64,000 nucleotides of DNA from Acidihalobacter prosperus (GCF_000754095.2 NZ_JQSG02000003.1:237397-301396); one strand, 5' to 3'. Counted from the stretch's first letter, positions 22,776-34,394 are shown. Made by a program: numbers and translations. Notes: a model not told the origin generated them from the letters alone.

Positions 22776-23443
22776 GCCTGCCACACGCCCCGCTGCACGG
22801 CACCGCGTTGATGGTGATCGACATGCAGCGAGACTTCTGCGAAGCAGGCGGCTACGCCGACCGGGCCGGCCTCGACATCGCCCGACTGCGCGCGCCGATC
22901 GCCAACATCACCCGGCTGCTGGCCGCCGCGCGCGAATACGGCGTGGCCGTGCTCTACACCCGTGAAGGCCATCGTCCCGATCTTGCCGACCTGACCGCGA
23001 CCAAGCGCGAACGCAGCGCGGCCGCAGGCGCGCCGGTCGGCAGCCGCGGGCCGCTGGGCCGGCTGCTGGTACGCGGCGAATACGGCCAGGATGTCATCGA
23101 CGAACTGGCGCCGCGGGCGGGCGAACCGGTGATCGACAAACCCGGTTACAGCGCCTTCCACGCCACCGGCCTCGCCCGTCTGCTCGACGATGCCGGCATA
23201 CGCCACCTCATCCTGACCGGCATCACCACGGACGTCTGCGTGCACTCCACGCTGCGCGCCGCCGTCGATCGCGGCTACCGCTGCATCACCGTCGGCGATG
23301 CCTGTGCCGCATCCGACACCGCGCTGCATGACGCGGCCATCGCCATGATCGGCGGCGAAGGCGGCATCTTCGGCGGTGTTGCCAGTACCGAATCGCTGCT
23401 GCAAGCCTGGAAAAAGATCGCCGCGCCGGGAGCGCCCGCATGA
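22772..23443 (+). CDS. Isochorismatase-like cysteine hydrolase, biuret/guanylurea hydrolase type
   Basis: 223 residues. Catalytic triad Asp17 (MVIDMQRDF), Lys123 (VIDKPGYSAF) and Cys156 (GITTDVCVHST). The spacing equals that of Rhizobium biuret hydrolase BiuH (36, 142, 175, from memory). Other shared stretches include YTREGHRPDL and GRLLVRGEYG. The same subfamily contains guanylurea hydrolase, which releases guanidine, and N-carbamoylsarcosine amidohydrolase. Since the operon is guanidine-switched, a guanidine- or urea-releasing amidase is the best guess; which substrate cannot be told here. ATGA overlaps on both sides imply coupled translation. Confidence 0.88.
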   Translation: MSLPHAPLHGTALMVIDMQRDFCEAGGYADRAGLDIARLRAPIANITRLLAAAREYGVAVLYTREGHRPDLADLTATKRERSAAAGAPVGSRGPLGRLLVRGEYGQDVIDELAPRAGEPVIDKPGYSAFHATGLARLLDDAGIRHLILTGITTDVCVHSTLRAAVDRGYRCITVGDACAASDTALHDAAIAMIGGEGGIFGGVASTESLLQAWKKIAAPGAPA

Positions 23444-24222
23444 CCCGCAGCATCCGACTCGCCCCGCTGCTGACCGGCATCCACCGCTACGAGAAGACCC
23501 TGTCCACCCGCAACCGCGGGCATGGGATATTCATCGAGGCGCCCATCCTCGCCTACCTGATCGAGACGCCGCAGGGGCGCATCCTGTACGACGTCGGCTG
23601 CGACTACGGCAAGCTCAGCGATCCCGCGCTGCGCGCGCGCTATTACGACTCTGCGGCCTTTCCGTTCGGACCGCCCCAGATGCGCGAGGAGGACCGCCTG
23701 CCGAGCCGGCTCGCGCGTCTCGGGCTCGCCCCCGCCGACATCGACCTCGTGTTCGTCGGCCACCTGCACTTCGATCACGCCGGCGGGCTGTGCGAGGTCT
23801 GCGGCGCGGAAATCCACGTGCACCGGCGCGAATGGGAGGCGGCGCGCGCGCAGGCCGACGAGGCCTATTTCCAGGACGATTTCGCCGGCGACTACCGCTG
23901 GCGTTATGCAGACGGCGAATACGAACTCGCCCCCGGCGTGCGCGCCATCGAAAGCCCCGGCCATACCGCCGGACACATGTCGCTGTACGTCGAGCTGCCC
24001 AAGGGTCCGCCGATCATTCTCGCCGGCGACGCGGCCGATCTCACCGAGAACCTGGAGGACGAGATCGCGCCGGGGCTGTGCTGGCAGGACCGAGAGGACA
24101 TGGCGGTCGCGAGCATCCGCAAGCTCAAGCGCACGGCGCATGAGACCGGCGCCGTGCTCTGGCCCAACCACGACATGGCCTTCTGGCGCTCGCGCAAGCC
24201 CTTCCCCGGCTTTTACACCTGA
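23440..24222 (+). CDS. Metallo-beta-lactamase-fold hydrolase, lactonase-like
   Basis: 260 residues with the di-zinc motif HLHFDH at about 108-113, a later GHTAGH and AGDAAD, and a terminal His region (WPNHDMAFW), arranged as in N-acyl-homoserine lactonases (AttM/AiiA group). In this operon it more likely opens a ring or thio/oxo-ester of a catabolic intermediate than acts in quorum quenching, by inference. It overlaps the previous gene by 4 bp and ends the six-gene operon, its tail overlapping the convergent sensor gene by 10 bp. Confidence 0.88.
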   Translation: MTRSIRLAPLLTGIHRYEKTLSTRNRGHGIFIEAPILAYLIETPQGRILYDVGCDYGKLSDPALRARYYDSAAFPFGPPQMREEDRLPSRLARLGLAPADIDLVFVGHLHFDHAGGLCEVCGAEIHVHRREWEAARAQADEAYFQDDFAGDYRWRYADGEYELAPGVRAIESPGHTAGHMSLYVELPKGPPIILAGDAADLTENLEDEIAPGLCWQDREDMAVASIRKLKRTAHETGAVLWPNHDMAFWRSRKPFPGFYT

Positions 24223-26321
24223 ACCACAGCATGCGTCTGGCGCGTGCGATCGCGCAGGATATCGAGGCCGTAGGCAAGATTGCCGCTCAGTTCCTCCAGC
24301 AACGCCACCTCCTGCTCGTCGAACACGCCCAGCTTCGCGCTGTAGAGCGTAAGCGCGCCGAGTACGCCGTCGCGGCCGATCAGGGGCAGCGAAACCATGC
24401 AGGCGAAGCCACGATCCAGCGCGCGCTGCGCCCAGATTTCCGTCGCCCCCATCTCGATCAGATCCCCGATCACGCAGGCCCGGCGCTCGCGCATAGCGTA
24501 GTTGTGGGGCAGTAGATCCTGCGCCGGTTCGCTGCTGGCCGCCGCCTGCGCGACGAAGGCGGCATCGGCACCAAGATAGGCCGCCACGCGTACCGGCTGA
24601 TCCGGGCGCGCGGGATCGAGCAGGCCGATCCAGACGCAGGTGTAGACGTCGCCGTCGACGAGCCCCTCGCATACGCCGTGAACCCATTCCGACTCGCTGC
24701 CCGCGCGGGCCAGCAGGCGATCGTAGCTTTGCATCAGATTCAAGGCCCGGTTGGCCTTCGCGAGCGCCTGCTCGCGTTCCTTGCGTTTGGAGATATCGGT
24801 CATCAAGCCGAACAGTCCGACGATTTCGCCCTGCTCGTCGCGCTCCCAGCGTCCTCGATCCTCGATCCAGCGCACGGTGCGACCGTCACGATGACGCATG
24901 CGGTAATTGAGGACGAAATCCTCGCCGGTCTTCTTCGCGTCGACGATCTGCGCGAGCACGCGCTCGCGGTCCTCGTCGACGATCAGGCGGCCGCGCAGCC
25001 CCGGGTCGGCGGCGAAATCATCGGCGCCGAAACCCAGCAGCGGCTCGGCGGCCTGACTGACGAAGGTCAGGCGCAGCCCCGGCGGCGAGGCTGTGTAGAG
25101 CACGCCCGGTACCGTTTCGACGATGCCCTGGATACGTTGCCGCGCAGCGACCAGTTCGGCCTCGTGGGCCTGCAGGTGCGCGGCCATGGCGTTGAAGCTG
25201 GCGGCCAGCGTGCCGACCTCGTCGTGCCCGCCGTAGTGCACCCGCTCGCGGTAGTCGCCACGCCCGATATACTCGGCGATGCGCGCAAGGCGGTTGAGCG
25301 GACGGGTCAGCCGGTAACCGAACAATGTCACGATCAGCGCCAGCAGCAGCATGACGCCGACGACGGTCCAGGCGGCCTGCCAGGCGAGACGCTGCGCGGG
25401 CGCGAATATCATCGACTCGGGCTGCTCGATGACCAGGCTCCAGTCGCGGCTCGACGCATTGCTGCCGGGCATCACCACGTGCGTGGACAACATCGTGCGG
25501 CCGCTGGCGTCCCGCGCGTGCAGCACCTCGTGTCGGAGCGACCCGGACGATGCGCGCATCAGCTCATCGCCCGTCTCGAAACCCGCTCCGTGCACACCGC
25601 TCATCTTCGCCCCATGCCGGGCGATTACATGGCCGAGCGCATCGAGCAGATAGATGCCGCCCTCCGGCGGCGCGGCGCGCGCGATCTCTTCCGCGATCAC
25701 CGGCCAGCGGTATTGCGCGAGCATCACGCCGATCACCTGGCCCTCGTCGGCGCCGCCGCCTGGCCCCTTGTCCTGGTCCTCGGTGCCGCTCGCGGTCTCG
25801 TCCTCGGGCGCCAATATCGGCGCCGCGAAGATCAGCGTCTTTTCATCGCCTTTGCCCGGCTCGACCAGGCTGGAGCCGTAGAAACGCCCGCTCATCGCCG
25901 TGCGGTAGGCGATCGCCACCACCGGATTTTCGAGCGTGCGGATCGCGGCATAGGGATCGGTCGACAGCAAGAACCCGCGTTTGGCATCGAACACGCTCAG
26001 GCCATACCAGGGACCGGTGTATTCGCCGCGGGTGCGCAGCTCGCTTTGCAGCAAACGCTGATTGACCGGCGTGCGATAGCCCGGAGAACCGACATACAGC
26101 TTGAGGAATTCGTCGCCGGCCAGTATGCGCATGTCGCGCTGCGCGTAGCTCAAGGCGTCGCCGATCTTGGCGAGCACGCCTTGCGCGGTCGCTACCTGCG
26201 CATTGATCGCATCGCGCTCCAGCAGGACACTGACCTGCCGGTAGATCAATCCGCCCAGCACCAGGCCGGCGATCACCGCCGCAGCGGTCACCAGCAGCCC
26301 GAACTTCGCGCTCAGTTTCAT
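24213..26321 (-). CDS. Membrane sensor with Cache, HAMP, PAS and GAF domains, no output domain
   Basis: 702 residues: first transmembrane helix about 7-28, large periplasmic region (about 30-335) of double-Cache type, second helix about 341-361, HAMP (YRLTRPLNRLARIAEYIGRGDY), coiled linker, PAS at about 410-530 (ending FGLMTDISKRKERE) and GAF at about 545-690. No histidine kinase, GGDEF, EAL or methyl-accepting module follows; the protein ends after GAF. Domain order is like that of c-di-GMP enzymes whose GGDEF/EAL part is missing here. Strong ribosome site GAGGAGC. Divergent from the GGDEF/EAL gene at 26769. Confidence 0.86.
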   Translation of the reverse strand: MKLSAKFGLLVTAAAVIAGLVLGGLIYRQVSVLLERDAINAQVATAQGVLAKIGDALSYAQRDMRILAGDEFLKLYVGSPGYRTPVNQRLLQSELRTRGEYTGPWYGLSVFDAKRGFLLSTDPYAAIRTLENPVVAIAYRTAMSGRFYGSSLVEPGKGDEKTLIFAAPILAPEDETASGTEDQDKGPGGGADEGQVIGVMLAQYRWPVIAEEIARAAPPEGGIYLLDALGHVIARHGAKMSGVHGAGFETGDELMRASSGSLRHEVLHARDASGRTMLSTHVVMPGSNASSRDWSLVIEQPESMIFAPAQRLAWQAAWTVVGVMLLLALIVTLFGYRLTRPLNRLARIAEYIGRGDYRERVHYGGHDEVGTLAASFNAMAAHLQAHEAELVAARQRIQGIVETVPGVLYTASPPGLRLTFVSQAAEPLLGFGADDFAADPGLRGRLIVDEDRERVLAQIVDAKKTGEDFVLNYRMRHRDGRTVRWIEDRGRWERDEQGEIVGLFGLMTDISKRKEREQALAKANRALNLMQSYDRLLARAGSESEWVHGVCEGLVDGDVYTCVWIGLLDPARPDQPVRVAAYLGADAAFVAQAAASSEPAQDLLPHNYAMRERRACVIGDLIEMGATEIWAQRALDRGFACMVSLPLIGRDGVLGALTLYSAKLGVFDEQEVALLEELSGNLAYGLDILRDRTRQTHAVVQV

Positions 26322-26768
26322 GTTGCTCCTCGGTTCGGCCGCCCTGCGACGGCGCTGCCCGGCATTGCCCGGCTCCGGTCATTGGCATTCTTCGCTCTAC
26401 CGATTGAGCCTAATACCCGTGTGGACAACTTGCCACCCGCCGCCGCGCAAAGATGCCGCCGACGGACAAACGGCGCCGTCTGGCCGCCGCACAACGCTCA
26501 TGTTCTCATGGATATGACGGAGGACGCGCATCGGCGCCGTCCCATGTCCCGCCGCCCGCCGGGTAGGCGCCTTGAAGGACCACTCCGGACCCCGGAGGCA
26601 TGCGCGCACTTCAGTATCCGCGTAAACGGTCGATAAGCCGTCTATCTTGATAGAAGCGTGAAGCGCACGCGCCAGGCACTCGGCACTCCAAGCACGCGCC
26701 AGGCCCAACTGACAACTCCGGATCGGGCCTGCCACACCGGTATGGTCCGGTCTGGCTGTGGAGAATCT
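26322..26768. other. 447-base divergent intergenic region
   Basis: No convincing gene. It separates two divergently transcribed signalling genes and must hold both promoters. A small palindrome TCTATCTTGATAGA lies at about 26640-26653. I see no clear -35/-10 pair. Short reading frames here have no ribosome site and no recognisable product. Confidence 0.5.
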
Positions 26769-29384
26769 ATGCGCCAGGATGGACCGGCGGGCCCTCAAGG
26801 TCTGCGGCTCATGGACGTATTACGCGGACGCGGCGGTCTCGGCCTGCTGTTCGTCTGCCTGCTGTCGCTGATCGCCGGCGGCGTTTCGGGCGCCCCCCGG
26901 GCCGTAAGGGTCGGCGTCTATCAGAACCCGCCCAAGATCTTTCTGGAACATGGGCGGATTTCCGGCATCTTCGGCGATCTGCTCTACGCCATCGCGGACC
27001 GCGAGGGCTGGACCATCGAGCCGGTCGTCTGCAATTGGCAGCAATGCCTTAAGATGCTGCGGGACGGACGCATCGATCTGATGCCCGATGTCGCCTACAG
27101 CGCACTGCGCGCGCAGACCCTCGGTTTCGGCCGCGTCCCCGCGCTCTACAGCTGGTCCGAACTGTACAGCAATCCCGGCGTCCATTTGGTTTCGATCCGC
27201 GATCTCGCCGGCAAGCGCATCGTCGTGCTCGCGGGCTCGGTGCAGATGGGCTACCTGACCGAAATGATCCGCAGCTTCGGCCTTCACGACGTCACCCTCT
27301 TGTCCACCGACACGCTGGCCGCCGCATTCGAGATGACCGCCAGTGGCGATGCCGATGCGGTGGCCACGAACAAGTTCTTCGGCGACAGCGAAGCGCGCCG
27401 CTACCACCTCGACAACACACCCATCATCTTTCAACCCTCGCGGCTCTATTTCGCCACCGCCAAGGAGCGCGGCCAGGGCTTGCTCGACGCCATCGACTTC
27501 TATCTCAAGCAATGGCAGGCCTCGGCCAACTCCCCTTATTACCGCATTCTCGATCACTGGAAAGAGATTCAGCGCAAGACGCCGATCCCGCCGCTGGTCT
27601 GGTGGGGCGGCGGCGCACTGGTCATGCTGCTGATCGCGGCGCTGCTGTCGATGTGGCTGCAGCGGCGGCACGTACTGGCACAGGGGCGTCACCTGCGCAT
27701 CACCGAGGCCAAGCTTGCGCTGATCCTCGACGGGGTCGATGCCGGCATTTACATCAAGGACCGGCAGCTTCGATATCAGTACGTCAACCACCGTCATGCC
27801 GAACACCTGGGCCTGCCGGCGCAGGCCATCATCGGGCGGACCGACGACGCCCTGTACGATGCCGAAACCGCAGCGCGCACGCAGGCCGACGACCGCCGCG
27901 TGCTCGATGACGGAGAGCGCCTGACCCTGGAGGAGGAAAACCAGCGCGCGGACGGTACGTCACGGCATACCTACCTGACCGTCAAGCAGCCGCTGCGCGA
28001 TGAAAACGACGAGATTTACGCCCTCTGCGGCATTTCCACCGACTTCACCGAGCAGAAGCTCAATCAGGCGGAAATTCACCGGCTGGCCTTCTACGACCCC
28101 CTGACCGGGCTGCCCAATCGCAGCCTGCTGCTCGACCGCACCCGGCACGCGCTCGACAATTACGAACGCACGCGTTTACTCGGCGCCTTGCTGTTCATCG
28201 ATCTGGACAACTTCAAGGTGCTCAACGACACCCTCGGCCACGGACAAGGCGATCGGCTGCTGGAACAGGTCGCCGCGCGCATCGGTGCCGAGGTACGCCG
28301 TAACGACACCCTGGCACGGCTCGGCGGCGACGAGTTCGTCCTGCTGATGGAAAATCTGGGCGAAACCCCGGACGCGGCGATACGCGACATCGAGGCCACG
28401 GGACGCAAGCTGCTGCATGCCTTCGGCGACCCCTTCCCGCTGCTGGACGAGCAGTACAACATCACCGCCAGTATCGGCGTGGCGCTGTTCTCGGAAGCGG
28501 ACAACCACGTCGACGAACTGCTCAAGCGTGCCGACATGGCCATGTACGAGGCCAAGGCCGCCGGGCGCAACCAGATCAAATTCTTCGATCCCGTGATGCA
28601 GGATTCGTTGACCGCACGCGCGGCGCTCGAATCCGAGCTGCACGTGGCCCTCAAACAGGAACAGTTCCTGCTGCTCTATCAGCCGCAGACCGGCCGCGAC
28701 GGGCAGGTGCTCGGGGCAGAGGCGCTGGTGCGCTGGCGGCATCCGCAGGAAGGCCTGATCTCGCCCGCCGTCTTCATTCCCGTGGCCGAATCCACCGGCC
28801 AGATACTGACGCTGGGCCGCTGGGTACTGCGCACCGCCTGCGAGCAGCTGGTCGCCTGGCAGCGGAGCCCCGCGCATGCCGGGCTGGCCCTGTCGGTCAA
28901 CGTCAGCGCCCGCCAGTTCCACCACCCGGATTTCGTTTCCGAAGTGCTGACCCTGCTCGACGAGACCGGCGCCGCCCCCGACCGCCTGACGCTTGAACTG
29001 ACGGAAAGCCTGTTCATCGACGACCTCGACAATCTGGTCGGCAAAATGAAGGCGCTCAAGGCGCGCGGCGTGCGCTTCTCGCTGGACGACTTCGGCACCG
29101 GCTATTCCTCGCTGAGCCATCTCAAGCGCCTGCCGTTGGATCAGCTCAAGATCGACCAGTCCTTCGTGCGCGACCTGCTCGTCGACCCCAACGACGCCGC
29201 CATCGTGCGTACCATCCTCGCCCTCGGCAAAAGCCTGGATCTCGAGGTCATGGCCGAAGGCGTGGAAACCGCGCAGCAACGCGAAGCCCTGGTCGCGCAC
29301 GGCTGCCATCTGCAACAGGGCTACCTCCACGGCTACCCCGGCCCCGCAGACGCCGTGCTGGAAGGACAAGCGGGCAGGCGCTGA
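26769..29384 (+). CDS. Periplasmic-binding-domain PAS-GGDEF-EAL signalling protein
   Basis: 871 residues. An N-terminal signal/anchor (about 20-40) is followed by an SBP_bac_3-type ligand-binding domain in the periplasm (VRVGVYQNPPKIF to about 270) and a transmembrane helix near 280-300 (ALVMLLIAALLSMWL). PAS comes next (about 325-440), then GGDEF with intact RLGGDEF and EAL with EALVRW, DDFGTGYSSL and AEGVET. Both c-di-GMP domains look catalytically competent. It would sense a small amino-acid-like molecule and change c-di-GMP level. The start at 26769 has GGAGAA upstream; an earlier in-frame ATG gives an unlikely leader. Confidence 0.92.
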   Translation: MRQDGPAGPQGLRLMDVLRGRGGLGLLFVCLLSLIAGGVSGAPRAVRVGVYQNPPKIFLEHGRISGIFGDLLYAIADREGWTIEPVVCNWQQCLKMLRDGRIDLMPDVAYSALRAQTLGFGRVPALYSWSELYSNPGVHLVSIRDLAGKRIVVLAGSVQMGYLTEMIRSFGLHDVTLLSTDTLAAAFEMTASGDADAVATNKFFGDSEARRYHLDNTPIIFQPSRLYFATAKERGQGLLDAIDFYLKQWQASANSPYYRILDHWKEIQRKTPIPPLVWWGGGALVMLLIAALLSMWLQRRHVLAQGRHLRITEAKLALILDGVDAGIYIKDRQLRYQYVNHRHAEHLGLPAQAIIGRTDDALYDAETAARTQADDRRVLDDGERLTLEEENQRADGTSRHTYLTVKQPLRDENDEIYALCGISTDFTEQKLNQAEIHRLAFYDPLTGLPNRSLLLDRTRHALDNYERTRLLGALLFIDLDNFKVLNDTLGHGQGDRLLEQVAARIGAEVRRNDTLARLGGDEFVLLMENLGETPDAAIRDIEATGRKLLHAFGDPFPLLDEQYNITASIGVALFSEADNHVDELLKRADMAMYEAKAAGRNQIKFFDPVMQDSLTARAALESELHVALKQEQFLLLYQPQTGRDGQVLGAEALVRWRHPQEGLISPAVFIPVAESTGQILTLGRWVLRTACEQLVAWQRSPAHAGLALSVNVSARQFHHPDFVSEVLTLLDETGAAPDRLTLELTESLFIDDLDNLVGKMKALKARGVRFSLDDFGTGYSSLSHLKRLPLDQLKIDQSFVRDLLVDPNDAAIVRTILALGKSLDLEVMAEGVETAQQREALVAHGCHLQQGYLHGYPGPADAVLEGQAGRR

Positions 29385-29531
29385 TTCTGGCGCACCATCG
29401 CGCGGGAACCGCACGCGCGTAGCATGGTCTGATTTCCACACGGTCGCGCGGGTCATCCGGCGGCGATGCCGCGGCGGCAGCGGGGGAGGGCGCCGGGCAC
29501 CTGAATCCAGCGCCCCCTAGGGGGTTAGATC

Positions 29532-30545
29532 GTGGATCAACGACGACTGGGCAGCAACGGACCGCACAGCGGCACGCTCGGGCTCGGCTGCATGGGCATG
29601 TCCGGCATGTACGGCCCGGCCGACCGCGCCGCCGCCATACGCACCATTCACGCCGCGCTGGAATCCGGCATCAACCTGCTCGACACCGGCGACTTCTATG
29701 GCATGGGCCACAACGAGCTGCTCATCGCCGAAGCCCTGCGAGGCCGCCCGCGCGAAGATGCGCTTTTGAGCGTGAAGTTCGGCGCCCTGCGCGATCCCGC
29801 CGGCGGCTGGTCGGGCTTCGACGCCAGGCCCATCGCCGTGAAAAACGACCTCGCCTACTCGCTGCAGCGGCTCGGTGTCGACCATATCGACATTTATCGC
29901 CCCGCGCGCCTCGACCCACAGGTCCCCATCGAGGACACGGTCGGCGCCATCGCGGACATGGTCCAGGCCGGCTACGTGCGCTATATCGGCCTTTCAGAAG
30001 TCGGCCCGGAAACCCTGCGCCGTGCCGCCGCCGTGCACCCGATCTGCGACCTGCAGATCGAGTATTCGCTGATTTCGCGCGGCATCGAACACGGCATCCT
30101 GCGCACCTGTCGCGAACTCGGCATCGGCATCACGGCCTACGGCGTGCTTTCGCGCGGACTGCTCGGCGGCCACTGGCGGCCCGGCGCCGCCTCGGCGGGC
30201 GACGGACGCGCCCGTTTCCCGCGGTTCCAGCCGGGCAACGTGGAACGCAACCTCGTGCTCGTCGAGACCCTCGAACGCATCGCCGCCCTCAAGGGCGCCA
30301 CCGTGGCCCAGCTCGCCATCGCCTGGGTTGCCGCGCAGGGCGTCGACATCGTGCCGCTGGTCGGCGCGCGGACGCCCGCGCAGCTCGGCGAGGCGCTCGG
30401 CGCCCTCAAGCTGACGCTCGATGCAGCCGACCTCGTCACCCTCGAACGCGCCACCCCCGAGGAAGCCGTGGCCGGCGAACGCTACCCCTTGCCCCTGATG
30501 GCCGGGCTGGACAGCGAGCGGGCGACCGGCTGCCCGGAGGCATGA
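29532..30545 (+). CDS. Aldo/keto reductase
   Basis: 337-residue (alpha/beta)8 NADPH-dependent oxidoreductase of the Tas/YakC type. Catalytic tetrad region: NLLDTGDFYGMGHNE carries Asp and Tyr, and LLSVKFG carries Lys. The usual HYQ/His position reads IYRPARLD, so the catalytic His of the tetrad appears absent. NADPH-binding segment VPLVGARTPAQLGEAL near the end. The GTG start at 29532 follows AGGGGGTTAGATC. Substrate unknown; probably monocistronic upstream of katG. Confidence 0.88.
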   Translation: MDQRRLGSNGPHSGTLGLGCMGMSGMYGPADRAAAIRTIHAALESGINLLDTGDFYGMGHNELLIAEALRGRPREDALLSVKFGALRDPAGGWSGFDARPIAVKNDLAYSLQRLGVDHIDIYRPARLDPQVPIEDTVGAIADMVQAGYVRYIGLSEVGPETLRRAAAVHPICDLQIEYSLISRGIEHGILRTCRELGIGITAYGVLSRGLLGGHWRPGAASAGDGRARFPRFQPGNVERNLVLVETLERIAALKGATVAQLAIAWVAAQGVDIVPLVGARTPAQLGEALGALKLTLDAADLVTLERATPEEAVAGERYPLPLMAGLDSERATGCPEA

Positions 30546-32879
<2,334 letters not shown>

Positions 32880-32897
32880 GGCCACGGCCATCGATCT

Positions 32898-32930
32898 GCC
32901 GGCGGCGCACCCGTTCGGTGCGCCGCCGGC
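32898..32930. terminator. Hairpin after katG
   Basis: A perfect 14-bp GC stem (32898-32911 with 32917-32930, loop CGTTC) lies 18 bp after the katG stop. No T-run follows, so termination is probably not purely intrinsic. Confidence 0.6.
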
Positions 32931-33007
32931 GTTCGCCAGCGACCCGCCGATCGGCGTATTGTCCGTTAGGTCACACCGGGCGGAATGCCCCCACGAGGAA
33001 CGACGAC

Positions 33008-33250
33008 ATGAACGCACAACCCAAAATCGCCCGCAAGGGCCCGTATGCAGTGACGGTCGAGGCCAACAAATCCTACTTCTGGTGCGCCTGCGGTTTCAGC
33101 CGCCGGCAGCCCTTCTGCGACGGCGCGCACACGCGCAACGGCTTCACGCCGGTGCAGTTCACCGCCGAACGCACGGAGACCGTCTACCTGTGCGGCTGCA
33201 AGCGCACCGGCAACCCGCCCTTCTGCGACGGCACGCACGAAACCCTGTAA
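33008..33250 (+). CDS. CDGSH iron-sulfur protein with two clusters
   Basis: 80 residues with two CDGSH (mitoNEET-like) motifs: FWCACGFSRRQPFCDGAH and LCGCKRTGNPPFCDGTH. Each offers three Cys and one His for a redox-active 2Fe-2S cluster, so the small protein should carry two clusters. Function in bacteria is poorly known; iron or redox homeostasis is suggested. Located just after katG on the same strand with ribosome site GAGGAACGAC. The downstream transporter is separated by about 95 bp. Confidence 0.93.
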   Translation: MNAQPKIARKGPYAVTVEANKSYFWCACGFSRRQPFCDGAHTRNGFTPVQFTAERTETVYLCGCKRTGNPPFCDGTHETL

Positions 33251-33344
33251 TCGCGCGCGGAAGCCGTTGCGAGCCTGTTGGCCGTCTCGTGCCGCTCGGC
33301 TACGCTAGACGACTCGGATCGATCCGCAGGACAGAGGCAATCAG

Positions 33345-34394
33345 GTGGACACCCCATCGGGCTTACGCAACCCGGGCGTCATGGCCGCGCTGGCCGCCGC
33401 CCTGCTGTTCGGCGCGGGCACGCCGCTGGCCAAGGCGCTGCTGAACGACGTCGGGCCGTGGCTGCTCGCCGGCCTGCTCTACCTCGGCTCGGGCATCGGC
33501 CTGATGGCCTACCGCATCGTCACGCGCGCCCCGCGCGTGTCCATTTCGCGCACCGAAGTCCTCTGGTTCGCCGGCGCCGTGGCTGCCGGCGGCATCGTCG
33601 GGCCGGTACTGCTGATGTTCGGCCTGACCCGCATGCCGGCCACCGGGGCGTCGCTGCTGCTCAATGCCGAGAGCGTGTTCACCGCACTGCTGGCCTGGTT
33701 CGCCTTCAAGGAGAATTTCGACCGGCGCATCGCCCTGGGCATGGCCGCCATCGTTCTGGGCGCGGTGGTAATCAGCTGGCCGGGCGAGGCCCGCTTCGCC
33801 GGATGGTGGCCCGCACTGGCGATCCTGGGCGCCTGCCTTGCCTGGAGCATCGACAACAATCTGACACGCAAGGTCTCGCTCAGCGACGCCGCGTGGATCG
33901 CCGGCATCAAGGGCCTGGTCGCGGGCATCGTCAATCTCGGGCTGGCACTGGCGCTGGGCGCCTCCCTGCCGAGCCCGCCCGCGATCGCCGGGGCGATGCT
34001 CGTCGGCCTGATGGCCTACGGCGTCAGCCTGACGCTGTTCGTCGCCGGTCTGCGCCACCTCGGCACGGCCCGCACCGGCGCGTATTTCTCGGTGGCGCCG
34101 TTTTTCGGCGCCGCCCTCGCGGTGCTGATGGGCGAACCCTTCACCCTCAAGCTGCTGGTCGCCGGCGCGTTGATGGGCCTGGGCACCTGGCTGCACCTGA
34201 CCGAGCATCACGCACACCGGCATACGCACGAGGCGCTGCTGCACGAGCACGCGCACGTCCACGACGAACACCACCGGCACACGCACCCGTTTCCCGTCGC
34301 CCCCGGCACCCGGCACAGCCATGCCCACCGGCACGAGCCGCAGACGCATGCCCACGCACACTTTCCCGACGCGCATCACCGCCATGGCCACTGA
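33345..34394 (+). CDS. EamA/DMT-family transporter with long histidine-rich tail
   Basis: 349 residues: ten hydrophobic segments in two EamA repeats (about 10-140 and 150-285), then a cytosolic tail from about 288 made largely of His with Glu, Ala and Thr (over 20 His in about 60 residues). The GTG start at 33345 follows AGAGG. DMT proteins export small metabolites, but such a tail usually marks divalent-metal handling, and the window is rich in nickel genes. Metal efflux or metal-regulated transport is an inference. An acetyltransferase remnant follows. Confidence 0.87.
   Translation: MDTPSGLRNPGVMAALAAALLFGAGTPLAKALLNDVGPWLLAGLLYLGSGIGLMAYRIVTRAPRVSISRTEVLWFAGAVAAGGIVGPVLLMFGLTRMPATGASLLLNAESVFTALLAWFAFKENFDRRIALGMAAIVLGAVVISWPGEARFAGWWPALAILGACLAWSIDNNLTRKVSLSDAAWIAGIKGLVAGIVNLGLALALGASLPSPPAIAGAMLVGLMAYGVSLTLFVAGLRHLGTARTGAYFSVAPFFGAALAVLMGEPFTLKLLVAGALMGLGTWLHLTEHHAHRHTHEALLHEHAHVHDEHHRHTHPFPVAPGTRHSHAHRHEPQTHAHAHFPDAHHRHGH

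Noticed and set aside
23440-24222. Quorum-quenching lactonase
   Set aside because: The fold fits, but translational coupling to a guanidine-controlled catabolic operon makes a metabolic role more likely.
26397-26798. Minus-strand frame in the divergent intergenic region
   Set aside because: Arg/Ala-rich composition typical of GC-rich noncoding frames; it covers both promoter regions and has no ribosome site.
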